Shown here piece after piece: positions 13,601 to 28,600 of a stretch of DNA of 64,000 nucleotides. The notes beneath the pieces are model-generated. The model had not been told where the DNA came from. It did no database searches and saw only the letters and a program-made list of their open reading frames with translations. The stretch comes from Cloeon dipterum. Its lineage: Eukaryota > Arthropoda > Insecta > Ephemeroptera > Baetidae. The translations under genes and the position numbers were made by a program. Position 1 is the stretch's first letter. Every line of letters starts with the position of its first letter. The stretch is from NCBI RefSeq assembly GCF_949628265.1, contig NC_088786.1:30091681-30155680 (forward strand). Direction: 5' to 3'.

Positions 13601-16600
13601 CGCAAACAAATAGCAAGTCTCGAAATAGGTTTTCCAAGATGGTCGGTGACATGTGGTGTATGTTTTCCAGCAGAACAGTCTGACTTTATCAAATGCGTCA
13701 AAATTATAAGCGAAAACGCGCACTTCAATCAACGTCGTCACGACTACACGCGGCGCCGTTAATTAACCCCAAAAATGATACGCACACAAACCTAAAATCT
13801 AAAACGAAATAGAAGGCTGATAGCCAGCACGTAAAGGGGCGTCGACCTCACCTCTCGTATAGTTACAAAGCAGTCGTGCATTAATATTTCACGTTATGAA
13901 CACAAGTACATGCATCTGGAAAGGAATCAAGTGAAAAATTTCAAGCTGCGGGAAACAAATGCTGCACAACTGAGCTCACATGACATCGGTCTTGCGGAAA
14001 ATCGCGCCATTTCACAAGCACTGGTTTTTAACATGCTCGTCTGCAAATGCATATTATAAATTTCAATTTTGTGCACAATGGTGCAGCTTGCAGTTTGCGG
14101 CATTAAATGAGTCGGTCGTAAATTTCACCACTCGCAGCACAACTCAAATAATGCGCTACTCACAATCAGTGGCGGAGCGTTCCTCTAGCCACGTACTTAT
14201 TATTAGATTTTGAAATTGCCTCTTAAATAATATATTATTAGGCAATTATGAAGTGCGTTTCTATGTTCAATATTATCTGATAAAACAATCAAGTCACAAT
14301 TACTATACAGGGCACTCAAGAATGAATTTAAAAAAGTCAGATAATATATTTACAACAAGCGCCTACTGAAAATAAAAACAACAATTTAATTTAAACTTCC
14401 AAGCCTTAAAACACCATAACTATATTGGAAGATTTTTATTTGGATATCTAATCCTAACTCCCTTATTGATTTAAAATCAGTTTTTAGCCCAATAAAAAGG
14501 TACAAAGCAAAGAAAATTGCAATTGAAAGTGAAAGTTCATCCAGCATTGGTATGCAGCGCAAGTGTGACCGTAGGGCGTGGGACCTTTCTCTTATGCTGC
14601 GCTGATCGGGAGGTGCAATTTTGCCCCACCCTGGACCAGGCAATCGACCTAGATTTGCCGATCCATCAGAAACCTGAGTTGATCCTTAAATTAACTGGGG
14701 GCGTAGCTCAGATGGTAGAGCGCTCGCTTAGCATGCGAGAGGTACCGGGATCGATACCCGGCGCCTCCAATAACACATTTTTAATGTTTTAAATTGTATT
14801 TTTTATCTGTATTTAATAGAAATCATAAAGTTTATCCTTCACATTATATTTCTTGAAAAAGACAAATTAAAATCTGACTTTTCTTTAGGAAATTTAAATA
14901 TTTATTGTTCTCTAGATGGGAAAAATGTATTTAAAGTTTTTCAAAGTAATTAATAAGATCCTAAAAAAAATTTTTAATGAGTTAAAGATTAATAATTTGA
15001 CTAGAAAAATCAAATCAAACTAACTAATCTTGTAATTAAAGTTAAATCAACTAAAAAACCAGTTTCAAGAGGTCTGATTTTATGCACTGAAATTTTTTTA
15101 TCAGTACTAAATATCATTTACTCACTCTCGCGTGTGACTGCAATAGATATTTATGACAGAGAAATAACTCCAGCTAACTGAACGCATAAAATCTAGAAAT
15201 GGAACTTGGGGAATGATGAATACTTCTTATCATCTGCAATTGCTGGAAAATAATAAAAATAATGGATATAAATTAAACGAGACAGACTTAGTGCCTCAAG
15301 ACAAGATCATTTCATTTTTATTATACTTTAAAAATGCTTCAATTTAAACAATCATTCGTCACTTAACTATGGCACTTATTTACTCCTAGAGAGAGTAAAG
15401 TGAAAACCATGACAACATGCACGTCTCGTGAATACGTGCACTCTCGCAACACGTAAGCTTTAGACAGTTTGTTTTCTATTATTTCACTGTAATTTAAAAT
15501 GTCAAGATGAGAAAATTAACAAAGGTACCAATTTTATTCATTATCTAAGTAGCAGTTTTAGTCAATGACGAGTTATTTAAAATATCAAGGATCCTAAAAA
15601 ATGTCATATATAATAACACATTTAAAAGAACAAAAAATTGAATTCCGAACATAATGCAACTTGAAGACAATTTTAATGTCAGGCACATGGATCAAATACG
15701 AGTGTGCGCTTGCATATTGTTTGACAACAGCATTGAATATCGTAAAATCCAAGTGCGCAGTGCTAAAATCTAATGCCAGAGTGCACGATGCTTAACTTTT
15801 TATTAGCTGATATTATAAAAGGCCGTCCTTTTGAGTGCAGGCATTGCTCAGCCAGCGCATAGACGTGTACAGTGTGCGCCTCGGTGCGCGGCTGTCTCGC
15901 CACTGGAGCGCCAACCCTGTGCTGTGCGTTCTCGCGACTCAATATTTGCATATCCGGTGCATCAGCTGGCAGCGTGAATATTATGATATTGCATGCATGC
16001 TCGTGCGATATATATACCGCACACGGGAAAGCAAATAAACGACAAAGACACCGACGTGAATAATTTGCCGCCGCGAGCGCAGAGATCGTTAGCAAAATTG
16101 CGATATGGCATCGTTTGCCTTATTTATTCGTCAGCCGCAGCATGCCGGCTCGTCCTTTTGCCTTCCTTTCTCGCGTTCAGCATGCACTGACTTGTCACTT
16201 AATTGCTCCTTTCATGCAACTGTACTTGGGGAGAGTAAGTAAGCACGCGAGACGTCGCAACGAGTTTCAGTCACATTTTAGTTAATTCGACTCTGGTGCC
16301 TTTTGATGGCTTAAGTTAAGGACAGTTTTCTCATAATATAGCGTCTCATGCTTTTTAGTTCCCAAAGTTAAAGTATGACTCTAAAGAGAATCTCAGGTAA
16401 CACTTTTTCAAAATGCTCAAATACTTTTAAAGCAGAGTCATTATGCAAGGATCAAAAATATATTTTTAAGCGGGAAAATTTCACATTAATTTTGTCATTT
16501 TGTTGACTGCAACTTACAAAATTCCAGCTAAGAACTCTTTGGTTGCAACGAAAAGTTTTTAAAATCATTGAATTCGCATAGCCTGTACTATAATGTGTAC

Positions 16601-19600
16601 CACGTGGTGGAAAATCTTTGATCTAACAATTTTAGCATTTTTTTTAGATTTAAGATTGATTAAAATTTCAAAAATACAGTTTTTATTCAACTTAGCTTAT
16701 ATTTTGCTTGTTGTTTAATTAGGCAAATCGAAAGGTAGGTCAGTTTTGACCTTACGGAAAAAATTCATTCAAAATTTCCCTTAAGGGATTTGTTCCGGAT
16801 TTTGAGAATTATAATATCTATCTAAATGAATTATACTTTTTATGAAGGTGTTAATAGCACTCACAACTGCCAGAGAATCGCATGGGTCTAGTGATGGCGT
16901 CATATCTGTCAATGCTGAGGGCGACCAGCACGTAGGTGGACGAGTAGGTGACCATCGCCTGCAACACAAAAGCAAACACAGCGTTACTCCGCTGCATCCC
17001 TTCACAACCAGCTGCGATCAGAAGATCCACCATGCAAATGCACGCGCTGCCCATTATTTGCTCTCTTTGTTTGCGGACACTGCGGGTACATGTGCATATG
17101 TTTACCGTTACATTTGGTTGAATTATCGCTGCAGCGTGCTCCGATGTGGAAATGTTAGTTTAAATACATCTACAAAGGCTCTGAGAAACATGCAGATTAA
17201 AAATATCAACTAGGGCTGGAAAATAAAACATAAAAGTGGATCATTTTGTAGAGGAGGAATAAAAATTGGAATGATGAAAATGAATATTTCATTCATTACT
17301 TCAGAGCTGCATAAAAAGCTGTGATATATGTATGTTTTCATAGAAATTCAAATGAGTATGAATAAAAATTGGCATAATCAAATTCACTCTCTTGAAAAGA
17401 ATTAAAATACACTGAAGGAAACAAGTTCGAATATATGTCAAATCCTTAAGAGCAAATCCCTCGAATTTATTTCTTTTCTACGAACCCGAATATTTTCATT
17501 CACACCCCAATTTAATGCAGCAACTGTCTTATCAGTCTAATTTTAAACCCATTAAGTCACGTGATCAAATTGCCATTACATTGGTGCCGCACAACGCGGC
17601 TGAAATCCGCCAAAGCCTGCTGAGCATTACTCTGGGTGCAGATTACCAAATCTGCTTATGCGAATTCAAGCGCGGCGTCGATATTCTGGAGCAGCACGAC
17701 CGCGCTAAAGCCGCCGGCGTTGGCGCAAAACACTCGCTGGAGCAAGATCTGGTGCACTGATAGGCGTGATTTGAAGTAATTTAGCCGCCGCCGCGCCAAC
17801 GATAGCAAAAGCAAGTTTCGGCGCGCTCTCAAGTTCCGCTCGCAGACGGTAATAATGCGTGTTCGCACCAGCGCGCGTTATTTACAGCCTCATCCAGCAA
17901 TATCGCGAACAAAGGCGTCTAAATAATCTCAAAGTCACGCTCGCAAAACTCAAGCACGCTGTGGCAGACGCAAGCTCACTCATCCTTGCAAAACTTTTCC
18001 ATCCGCCAAGTGTGGATTTTATGAATTCCAAACAAGGTGAAGGTTAGACGTTCTGAGGCATTTCTGTTGCACAATGAATAAAAATCTTACAAACACAACT
18101 TAGATATATAAATATATAAAAAAACAAGATTGGATTTTATTCACAATCAAAAGAATGAAAACCCGTATTTTATCCTCTCTGACTGGGAAAAACATGTTTT
18201 GACTTAGTTGCTGACTGCCTAGATTTTATTAAGGATTTTATGCTCAACTCCTAACAAAAGAATCTCCCAATCAGATTGCAAATTAAGGATTTCTCGTAAA
18301 AATAAAATGACTTGAATAAAATAAACCACAGTAGGAATTTAGGCCATTACTAATTCTCATATATCCAATGCGCATTATGACAACTTTTTTTAAACACATG
18401 CACCACAAATTAAAAAAAAATCCGATTTTGCTTGAAAACGTTAACTTTTTAAACAATGCTCTGCTGTTAAAAAAATCAGAACTCGAATCAAGAAGGTTAA
18501 AATTAATTACAAAAGACTGAAATGATTAATTATTTTCACTTAAGGAATAAGGCAGCCGCGCTGTGCTGCGCCAACAGATCAATTTTCGGCCACGTGGTTA
18601 GCCGCCGGCCATTAAGTCGGAAAAAAATCGAAACTTGCTAGGGAAAAATTAAGGCCGTTAAGCACTTTTCAATTTTAAAACTTGGTCAGCCACCAGGTAC
18701 CGGCAAAAAGCTTAGTCGTCACCTATAAAGCTCAAATTTGGCTTAAGCCGAGCAGCCAGCCGCCGCCTCAAAATTACGTCTTGACTGGTCATGACTGAGA
18801 GCTCTAACCTTTATAATATTGTGAACGTGGACGGAGCACAAAATTTAACGAATTCCCTTGTCACGTAGTCAGTAAGTTTAAATAAACTCAAATAGCTTCC
18901 GCACACAAAGACAATCGGCTGGAAAAGCCAGCAAAGGAGCGGGGTTGTAGGGGATTGAAAAGTTTCGCGCGCAGAATGAAAAGTGATGGGGCCGTGTGTG
19001 GCTGAAGGGTCTTGCCGCGACGCACGGAGAAAGGCGGAATAAGGTTAATAGTAAAAGTACATGTGGCGGAAAAGCGGTCGCTAAGGTGACTGACCTGCAG
19101 AAACCTAATGAACTTGCAAGCTGCATTTCCCGCGTTCCAGGCCACCGTGATCCGCCAGATGATGTCCGTAAGCACGCTGATCAGCCCCACGCTAAGATCT
19201 GCAACATGCAATGCAACAGGATTAATCCTAACTGCTCCATTTACAAATAAAGTGTAGTTTTGTTCGGTTAAACGAATCAAATTGATTGGTTTCAATCAAT
19301 TACATTGTTAAAGAGATAGTCTATTTGTTCCACTTTCGACTAGAAAAGTAGCTTAATCCTTGAATTACCAGGGTAAAATTCTGAGAGAGAATTTGATCTG
19401 ATTTTACTAGTTTCTTGATAGATGCCAATGAAGACAGAAGCACGCGAGGTTTTTATAACTGTTTATAGTTCCATATTTCTACAGATAGGTCCTGCTGTTC
19501 ATGTTCCGGTTACTAAATCGTGATTTAGGGCTGCAGCCAATATCCGAAACTAACAGGAACAGGACCTTTTTGTGGAAATATGGGAAAATAAATAAACAGC

Positions 19601-22600
19601 TCGCTCACACCGAGGAAGCTGCATTTAATTAATTTCCTTTAAAAAATTTATGCTAGCCAATAACTACAAAAATGTTTCTTTGATGATGATGATGAACAAA
19701 AGGCTCTCTGTAAAACTTGAGGAATTTTACCAAGTCCAGTATCAATCGGAACACAATGCAAATTTAATTACAAACGCCCAACCACTATTCTCTGTTTGCA
19801 CAAATTGCATGCACAAACAGCGGTTGTACAGAAGGAATTTTAATTTCGCGTGCTGTTGCATTATTTCATCACACAATACATGTAATTTCTTTGCTCGCGG
19901 TGAATGCCTGCGCGGAATGAAAATGCGGGCGTGGAAAAGTGGCTCACAAATTCAATTAGAAGCGGGCCGTATCGCGAGTGCGCTCTCCAAGCACAATTTA
20001 TTTAATTAATGCAAAGGAGTGCACACACGGCGCTCGTGCTTGCAGAATGTTGGGCTGACGCTAATTCACTTGATTAGCATCTGATCGGCCCACACTTGGA
20101 GCTCTTCAGAACCAATTTGTAGGGCAAAATGCGAGCCGCTCCTGCACCGTGCCCATAGATTGCCTGGATGCGTGCTGGAGTCGCACGCGCGCACAGAGAA
20201 TAGCGTGTTAATTGGACTGGACGAGCTGAATCAATTCCAGCCGGCAGCCGGATTCAATTAGCCGTTGATTGGCGCAATCCAATTTTTCTCGCTTGGTTAA
20301 ATAGGGTTGTATACAAAATCTTTATTTCCCAGCTCTGATTCTAGATTTAAACAATGCTTTTGATTTGCATAACAGGCGTGTCGCAACAGAAATTGTATGA
20401 TTGCAAACTGTAAATTCTACTTCAGTATTTATTCTGTGATAATGATTGTTCATTCAGTCATTGGCCTTTTTGTTGTCATTTATCATGCTATAACCATTGT
20501 ATGCCTGATTTCATCAATGGAGTTTATGCTCTGTCGTTTGCGTAACAATATTTAATGCTGACAAGCAGAAATTACTGAAAAATTGATTAGTTCCACGATT
20601 CATTTAAACGGTGAAACGCAATGATCAGAAATGGCATCAACTCTCAACTCTTTTCATGAGAACAACTGTTCAGAAAAAAATTGCTCTTATGTGGTTCAAG
20701 TACATTATCTCTAAGCTTAAAAGAACGCCTTTTTTGCCTGCTGAACATTTTTATAAATAGTATGACAATATCTGACCAAATCTGTGTGTGAACTGGTTGA
20801 ACGAAAACTCAAGAATACATTTCAAACAAAAGTCCTGTACTGGCATTCAGCTCACTTATTTCACTATTTGTTTTACATTGATTTACCAATATACTGAATT
20901 ATTTAACTTTTGTGTTCATAAAAAAGTTATTATTTTTTAAAACAATTGAGTTAAAAGCAACGCAATGCGCATGCAGGTTTTTCTTGTACATAATAAAATC
21001 AGAGAGTCTTTGCTTTCGTGCCACCAGCACAAGACGGTTCTTTTCTTTCCCTCAGGTTCCGTCTAGCCAACCCTCTGGCCTCCCTGACTTGGCCCGTTGC
21101 TCGTCAGCCTCGGCCATCAATTTGGCTCAGCCGCCTTTTCGCGCCCTTCTTTCCCTCCTTTAACAAAATCATTGGGTCGTCGCCGAGCCGGGATTCCCAT
21201 CTTGGGCACTCGGAGTTACCCTCAAACCCGTTGAACCCTAGACGCCGTGTTCAATCCAACCAAGTTTCCCTATAATATTAATTTCAACTGCATTTTTAAC
21301 ACTTTAAATTGGGTGTTGGCAGGTATGGAGTGGTGAAGTTGCCTCCAAAATCAACAATAGATATAATTTTGAATCTAAATTATGCAACGTCTCTTTTTTT
21401 GTTTTCACCCTCCTCACAGTAGATAACATTCCAGGTACTAATTTATCATATTCACTGATTTAATGTATTGCCCAGATGAAAAATCATTTTGTAACTTCTT
21501 CTTGTTGTAAAAAGTGCGGCTAAAATTTATGAGAAACGCTTACTTCCGTTGTTGAATATTCATATTTCCTAAAAGTAGGGGAATAAAACGTTCCGTGACC
21601 TACAACCATCGCAGAGCGTGCAATCGTGGGTAAATTCCGAGCAAGTGCGAGGGAGATGGTCTCTGGCGCTGCAAGAGTCGTAAAACTCGGCCTGCAATTA
21701 CACAACGAACGTCTCGGCCGAAATTAGGCAACCCTCGCTCACACATTCACCAGCGGGTCAAAGGACAATTATCCGAAGGCCTATCTTCGACGTGCTTCCG
21801 TGTCTGGAAATGCTTCACGCGCACCCCTATCTTGACGCGCGCATACGTAATGCGGCCCTGCGTCGGAGATTTGCCAATCTGCCCCGACGCCCTGCTTTCA
21901 TTTGCACTCTAGCTGCTGCGGCGTTTTTGCCAAATTTTCTTCCGCAATGAGACGGGGAGGCTCGTCTTTGGTTTGCTCGACTCATCTTTCCGTGCTGTCT
22001 TTCGGCGCTGAATAAGCAGATTATCACGCGTTGTAAATTTGAATAAATAGACTCGCGCTGAGCGAGTGCAGGCTGTTTCAAGACGACCGCATTGCGTCGG
22101 GGTCAACCTTTAATTTGCCACTCGTGAAATCTATTTAAAGACTTTCGTTTAGGTTTTAAGTTGAGAAGGAGTCAATTAAGGGGTTAAGTTTTAAGTTATG
22201 GTCAGAATTACGAACTTAAGTTTTAAGTAGATTCAAAACAATGATTATTAATTGTATTGGCTATGTATTAAATAATGAGGAATGAGTGGCCGGAAGTGAT
22301 GTAATTGCAGAGTAAATAATTTACGCACTCTCCTATGAAATAGTCCTGCAGGCCTCATCAGCAGAACAAAAATTCGTCTAAGACGCTCAACTGTAATTAT
22401 ATGCTGGTTGTGATGAAAATAAAACAGGAGAGACGAAATCCTATGAAAGCCTACATACACCACTCATCTTCCTAGCAACAAATTGAATTTATTGATCCAA
22501 ACTTCTCTTTCAAAAAGTGAAATTTAAAAATCAAGAAAAAAACTATTTTCATGTTTCTCATATGAAAGCTGCGAGCTTCAGCACATAAAAATAGAGGATC

Positions 22601-25600
22601 AAATGACCAAATGCCGCGAAATTGTTTTTTTCCTGAATTTTAATCAAGTGTTTCAGTCATAATGTCAACTTTTACAGTTTCTTATTTAGCTAAATAAGTT
22701 GTTTTATAGAACAAAAATGCATTTAAGATATTGACGTTGGAGAAACTTGACGGAAGAGAGAAAGACGCGTTTTCTTTCACTTTGTCAATCTCTTTTGCTT
22801 CTCAGGGTTCAAAATGCAAGCAAGCAGCAGCAATTTAAACTTTCAAACCTGCTGTAGGATTTGTACCTACATAACGTGCAGTATCTACTTAATTACTATT
22901 GCCCCTCATCCCAGAGCAGGCAAGCTGCAGGTCGTTTAACAAAAGTTGACTGCGCTCGTAATTGATTTCCAACTAGTTGGAGAATACTTGCGGACTAATC
23001 ACCGGACGAGGTGGATACACTAGGAGCAGCAAGAAAGCTGAAATCAGTTGAAGCCGCACAGGAAAGGAGCGCACGCTAGGTTTGCAGATGCGCGCTCGGC
23101 GGGGCGGCTAACTCTCGTGTATTATTTTGATCTTTTTGCTCTTATGTGGCTGCGGCTGGCTGCGCGCGTGTTTCTTCCTCGTCATTAGGCCGAGTGGATG
23201 GGAACGGTGCTTCGCCGCCGACAAACAGCACCACTCAGGAATGCAAAGAAGTGCCGACAGGCAACTTTGCAGGCGGGCCCAGTCAGTGTGTGTGTGTTTT
23301 GCTCTAACCGACCGACCGATCAACCGTAATTTGCTGGCTCGAGCCGACGGGTCCCACGTACGACTCTCGCACACCGTCAAAGTGGCGCGTCTGCACCCGC
23401 GCTTGAGCGGCACGCTAATTAGCACTGATTTGCATCGCTGGGGATGCTGATGAACCCATCCATCGAACACCTACTCTGACATGATCATGCTGAGGTCAAT
23501 GACTCACGCCTCACCTGTTTAACTAATTAATTCTGGCTCTCCGTGCTTTATTTTAAGAAATCTCAGAGTTGGCTTCGCTATTATGGAATTGGTTTTGAGA
23601 AAGATCAATTAAGATATTTCCACAAATATTTGTAATCAGCCAGTCAGAATTTGGAGGAAATCGTATCTTGAATATTTCATTTTCATGCAAATGCGAGTCC
23701 TCATTTATGCATAAGCTGGATGATATGTTGTTCCAATACTTTCCTTTTTCACGTGAGAAATATTTTAAAGAGCTGACCAACAACAAACAAACAAAAAATT
23801 AGTTTAAATGTTTTTAAATATAAAAAATAATACAGCTAACTTTTGTGGAGATAGTTCAAGCTACTTTAATTTGTTTTGCTTTGAATGAAATGCAGCTAAT
23901 CCGTTAAAAGAAACACTTCCAATGCGTCTTTGGACTATCACTTTGCAGCTAATCGTATAGCACGCATTCGTAAACCTTTAAAATAGGTGATTTTTCTAGA
24001 GGATTTTACACTTTTAGGCACACTGCAAATTATCAACCTCGGACAAATTTCATTCAGTTTGCTCTAAATAAAGAATCTAAAAATGTAACCTGTTTTCTGA
24101 GGCATTTGATATAAGTTCTTGCAACAGAGATCGTTAAAAAGACAGGTATAGAAGGAGTTATTTATAAACCACAAGATGTTTTCCAGTAATTTGAGTAACA
24201 GTTACTGACAAAATAGAAAATATTTTATAATGGAGGGAAAATCGAATTGGTATCAAAATACATATATTGCAAAAGAAGAGCAAGAGCTGGAAATATCTTC
24301 CAATATTGAATCTTTGCAAAATGGGCACCTTTAAAGCTGTCAGCCATTTCTGATACATTGATTTGTTTTATTTTGAAAATTGAGATTCAATTTGCGGTAA
24401 ATCTAGATCTCGATCTGATTCTGAGTCACGACAAAAACGTCCTGCTGTCCTGCAGAACGCTTATTATTAATATGACCCATTGATTTCTCTTCTTCACCTT
24501 ACAATTAACACACATCAAACCTAATTTTTTGAGTCACCGCAACACCAGGAGGCAGGAAGGGCAAGCACCACAAAGGAACAGATTTACTATGAAACGAAAA
24601 GACTGCGCGGGTAAAAGTCGTGACGCGAAATGCTTTGAGACGTATTTCTCGCTCGTCAGACACGCCACTGGCCGTCTCGGTGTTCCGGCTCCGGCGCAAG
24701 AACGGGTGAGGGTGCGTTCTGAGTAAAGTGCAGCCGGCACGCCAGCTGCTAAAAATGTTGCGAGACACATTTTTCTGCGTACAAGGGAAGCAAGGGCGAG
24801 GCAACTTCCCAATTTCACTGCGTGAACCAAAACGGCGAGTGCTTGCCATCGACATTTATGCCTCAATCAATTTCAACTTAAATTCGCGTTACCCCGCACC
24901 ACAGTCGGACCAATGATACCGCGCCCGACGGTCTCGATGGGCGTCCAATTTTTTTTGCCGCTCGCCCGCTTTTATTGCCACGCAGATTTATTACGGCCGA
25001 CTAAAAATACAAACACGAACGTGCATGACCGCTGCGCCCGAACGAATTTCCATGCAAACTCAACCATTCACCCCTTCGCGTACATACACACGCACGAGGC
25101 GAGGGACGTGCGCGGGCAAACATGTTGATGCGAATCTAGCAGAGAAACCGCGGCTAAATGCAAATCGCCAAACGAGCTTGAAGCTGCCAGACCGCTTTGC
25201 GGTTTCTCCTTTGTGCCCAGTTTCCGCGAATGTAATTTTTGGTTAGGCACACATATAAACAATCTCAAACAGTTCCCAATTCGCCCAGAATAAGAATAAA
25301 CCAAATCGAGGAATATCCATTAGCATTCATTCATCCATTGGTTGAGCTGCACAGTTGTAGAAATATACGAAATATATAAAATTTCGATTGCCGCATCGAT
25401 CAGTCTTCTCTAAAGAGACGCGGAAAGTTCTTCCGTCGAGCGGGTGTTTGGAAGAATTTCCACTTTTCCCCAGAGCTTTTTTAAATTTCCATAATTTTTG
25501 AGTGAAAAAATCTTTGACCCGAGTCAAAGAAATGTACTTTTTGGAAAAAATCTGAGTTTGGCCATGTTGCAAGTAGTGTTTAACTTTTGAATCCATTATT

Positions 25601-28600
25601 TCCACTATGAATGAAGTTACTTAATCTGCTTATTGTTCACTGAAATTGTAAATGAAAACTTCAGCTAAATAAAAGAAGGATATGTTTTTCATGAAGTTAA
25701 AATCTACAACGTTTTCCTCTCCTTTTTGAAATTTGAAAATTCATACCAATAACTGTAAGTAGTGAAATTTCTTAACCTCTGCTCAAGCACATCCCGTGGG
25801 CCAAAGGCCCACCGAGTCCTACCATCACCACCGAGCAAAAAAAATGGGGCGAAGTGGCAATAGAGAAGCTTAATTCCAATGTGGCCATCTTTTTGCCTTT
25901 CCGTACCGAGTTCTCTGAGTGAGTGAGTTCTGAAACACCAGATACAAAAGCCGCCATGGAAAGGTGGCGAAACGGCGCCTCCCAGCCCGTTGAGTCCTTT
26001 GAGCATTTTGAGTTTATTAATTAACCACCTTTATTGCCATCTCTTACATTGGGCAGTTAGAAATAGAAACCTGGAAAAATTATGCCTTCAAACTCCAAGG
26101 AATAAAGATTTAAGAGTGCGAGACAACAGGCTGGCAAATAGAAGAAACGTTTTACGATTTCATTAAATATTTTTAGGATTTTTACTTTGAAATGAAATGG
26201 TCTGTCTCTCTCGCTACAAAATATACCATTCTAAAATCAGAATTTCCTCTCTCGCGTTTATTTGAGGGCAGTTTTCAACTAAGAAAATATCCATACATCT
26301 TTTCCTCGCGAGGCTTCTAAAGCATATTATGTATTTTTCACACAATATATTTGATTCATTCTCGCACAGTTTATTAACCGATTCTTTTTATTTATGTATT
26401 AAACGTGTTCCTTCGCTCCACTTTGACTTTGATGCAACTGACTCCATTATCCATACTGCTGGATTTATCGTCATATCTGCACTGCTCTATAGCACACTGG
26501 ATTTAAGTTTCAGGCGAAATGAGTTATTATGCAATATTGCCATTTTATAAGCCGCTCGTGTGCCGGGGAGAGCAGATTGCTAAAGCTAGCACCATGCCTG
26601 CAGTTATCTCGTGTTTTCACAAGCGCAACGATCTCATCTACAAGGGCTAACGCCGTAAAATAACATCGGCTGGAAACAAGTGTTACCTGCGTGAAACAAT
26701 TTTTTCAGCAGGCAGGATATCGTCGGCATTATTTTTAGCAGCAACGGAGAGCAGGTGGGAGCATTCGCAAATTAAAAACGGTCACTGTCGATGTGCAGTC
26801 ATGGCATGAGTGCGTTAAGTGCTTTTTTAATTTCATGCAAATTCTTCCGGCCATCGCATCACGATTGCTTGGTATATATATACTCGAGCTTTGCATTCGG
26901 ATTCATTAGGATTAATGGGAATTTTAACCGGCTCGCGTGCATTCATTGTCGCGCTGATGATTTAATCTAGATGATGACTTGTGAAAATAAATGGGTTTTG
27001 CCATTTACGCTCTCTTTGCAGTGGCGGAAACAGGGTGATCCTTTGTCAAATAACAATCCGAGCTAATCCAAATAAAGCGACTCTTTGGACATTAATGACT
27101 ATTGCTTGACTTGTGCCACTTATGTAAATAAAATGCCGAGAGCTTCGTGTTGTTCGCATGCTTTTCCATTGTTGCTTTTTGTTTATTATTATTTGCAGTA
27201 AATTTTAAGTTTAAATGGAGGAAGTTTTAAGTTTTTCCTACCAAAAATGCTTGATATGAATGTTTTTTTAATGAATTTTGCAAGTTGTTTTATACAAAGA
27301 AATCCCTGGACTAAAGATAGTTTTTGATAAAATATATATATCTCACCCCGAGAAATGAATAGGTTAAATAGGATTGTGTGTAGCAACACACTGTTAGTGC
27401 ATCATAATTCATAGCTTTAATTTTGTGTTGGAACTTTGAAAGTAAAGTACTGCTGTTGAAGACTGAGGAGCCGAAAAGTGGCAGTGTGAACATGCGCGAC
27501 AATGTTTTCTTAATATCACACTCTTACCCGACCATCCTGCTTTGTCAAGCTGCGCAGTGTAAAGAAATTCGTAGTTTCCTATTTCCAATTTTTTAAGATT
27601 CCTTTTCTTTAATTAAAAAAAATAATTGAATGGATAAATTAATCAAAAGCAATTATGCGTGCAACACCTAGCCTATAGTAGTTCGTATCAATTTTTACAT
27701 TTCTTAAACTGATTATTTTTGTTGAACATTTCAAAATATGATGCTTTTTACACTGTTCACCAAAAAATATACATTTATAAATATCTTTGAGTTTCATAAC
27801 TAATTTTATTAAAAAATTTACCAGCATTTTATGATAAATTAAAGTAAATTACCCCTCCTATTGTACTGCTGATTGCTAAAATCGGAGTCCAAACAAAACA
27901 GAAAATGCCTCTGACGAGTCGACAGCTTATCCGCTTTAGAGAAACTAGCTGCAGAGAATATTCTTGCTCAAGCGTGGCGCAAATCATTTAGCGTCGCTCG
28001 AAGCTGTCCTTCCGCAGCTCGACAGGCAGTTTAGCGTTTAATTTGCAAAGCCAGCATGTGCGATTGCTGCGCTCTCGTTGCAATAAATTTCATCGAGGAA
28101 TGCTCGAGCTGCCAAGTGCGCGCGAATATTAAAAAGCAGCGAGCAGCGCGGTTCTGCAACGCGGTGAATTGCTTCTTCGCGCTGATAATATTATGCCGCG
28201 TGTGTCTGTCGCGCATATTATGATGAAGCCGAAGAAGGATGCTGAGCCGCAGCAAAGAGGCCTGCATGTCCGAACGCCGCTGCCGTAAAATGTTTATGGT
28301 CGGTGCGCGCCACTTGGTAAATATTTATCCCGCGCCAGATTTAAAAGCCATTTGAGAGGTTTATGAACCACCTCGGTCGTCGCCAATTGAATGATTTGGC
28401 CGTGATTCGCGTTCGCAGTTATGACCGAATTTCGCCGAAGCTGCCAAGTGCCGCGGCCGTAAAATTGATTTATTTCCTCTGTGATGAGATGAGCAAATTT
28501 ATTTGCAATGCAAATGCAACCGAAAACAAATTATTCCTGTGCTCGGTCCAAAACTCAAGGAATGTATTTTCAGAAACTGGATTGAAATTTAAAAATGATT

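Larger units (their letters stand above)
8481..16864. other. CCAPR: CCAPR intron, 8.4 kb
   Basis: Holds the antisense tRNA-Ala (14697-14769), an (ACA)n run and a short AT-rich hairpin at 14214-14247. Blocks of more balanced composition at about 10.0-10.7, 12.0-12.5 and 15.8-16.2 kb contrast with AT-rich flanks. No exon seen. Confidence 0.75.

Noticed and set aside
25704..26006. 100-codon minus-strand frame considered as a gene or repeat-encoded peptide
   Set aside because: No family resemblance and no splice or poly(A) context; overlapped by another frame on the same strand.
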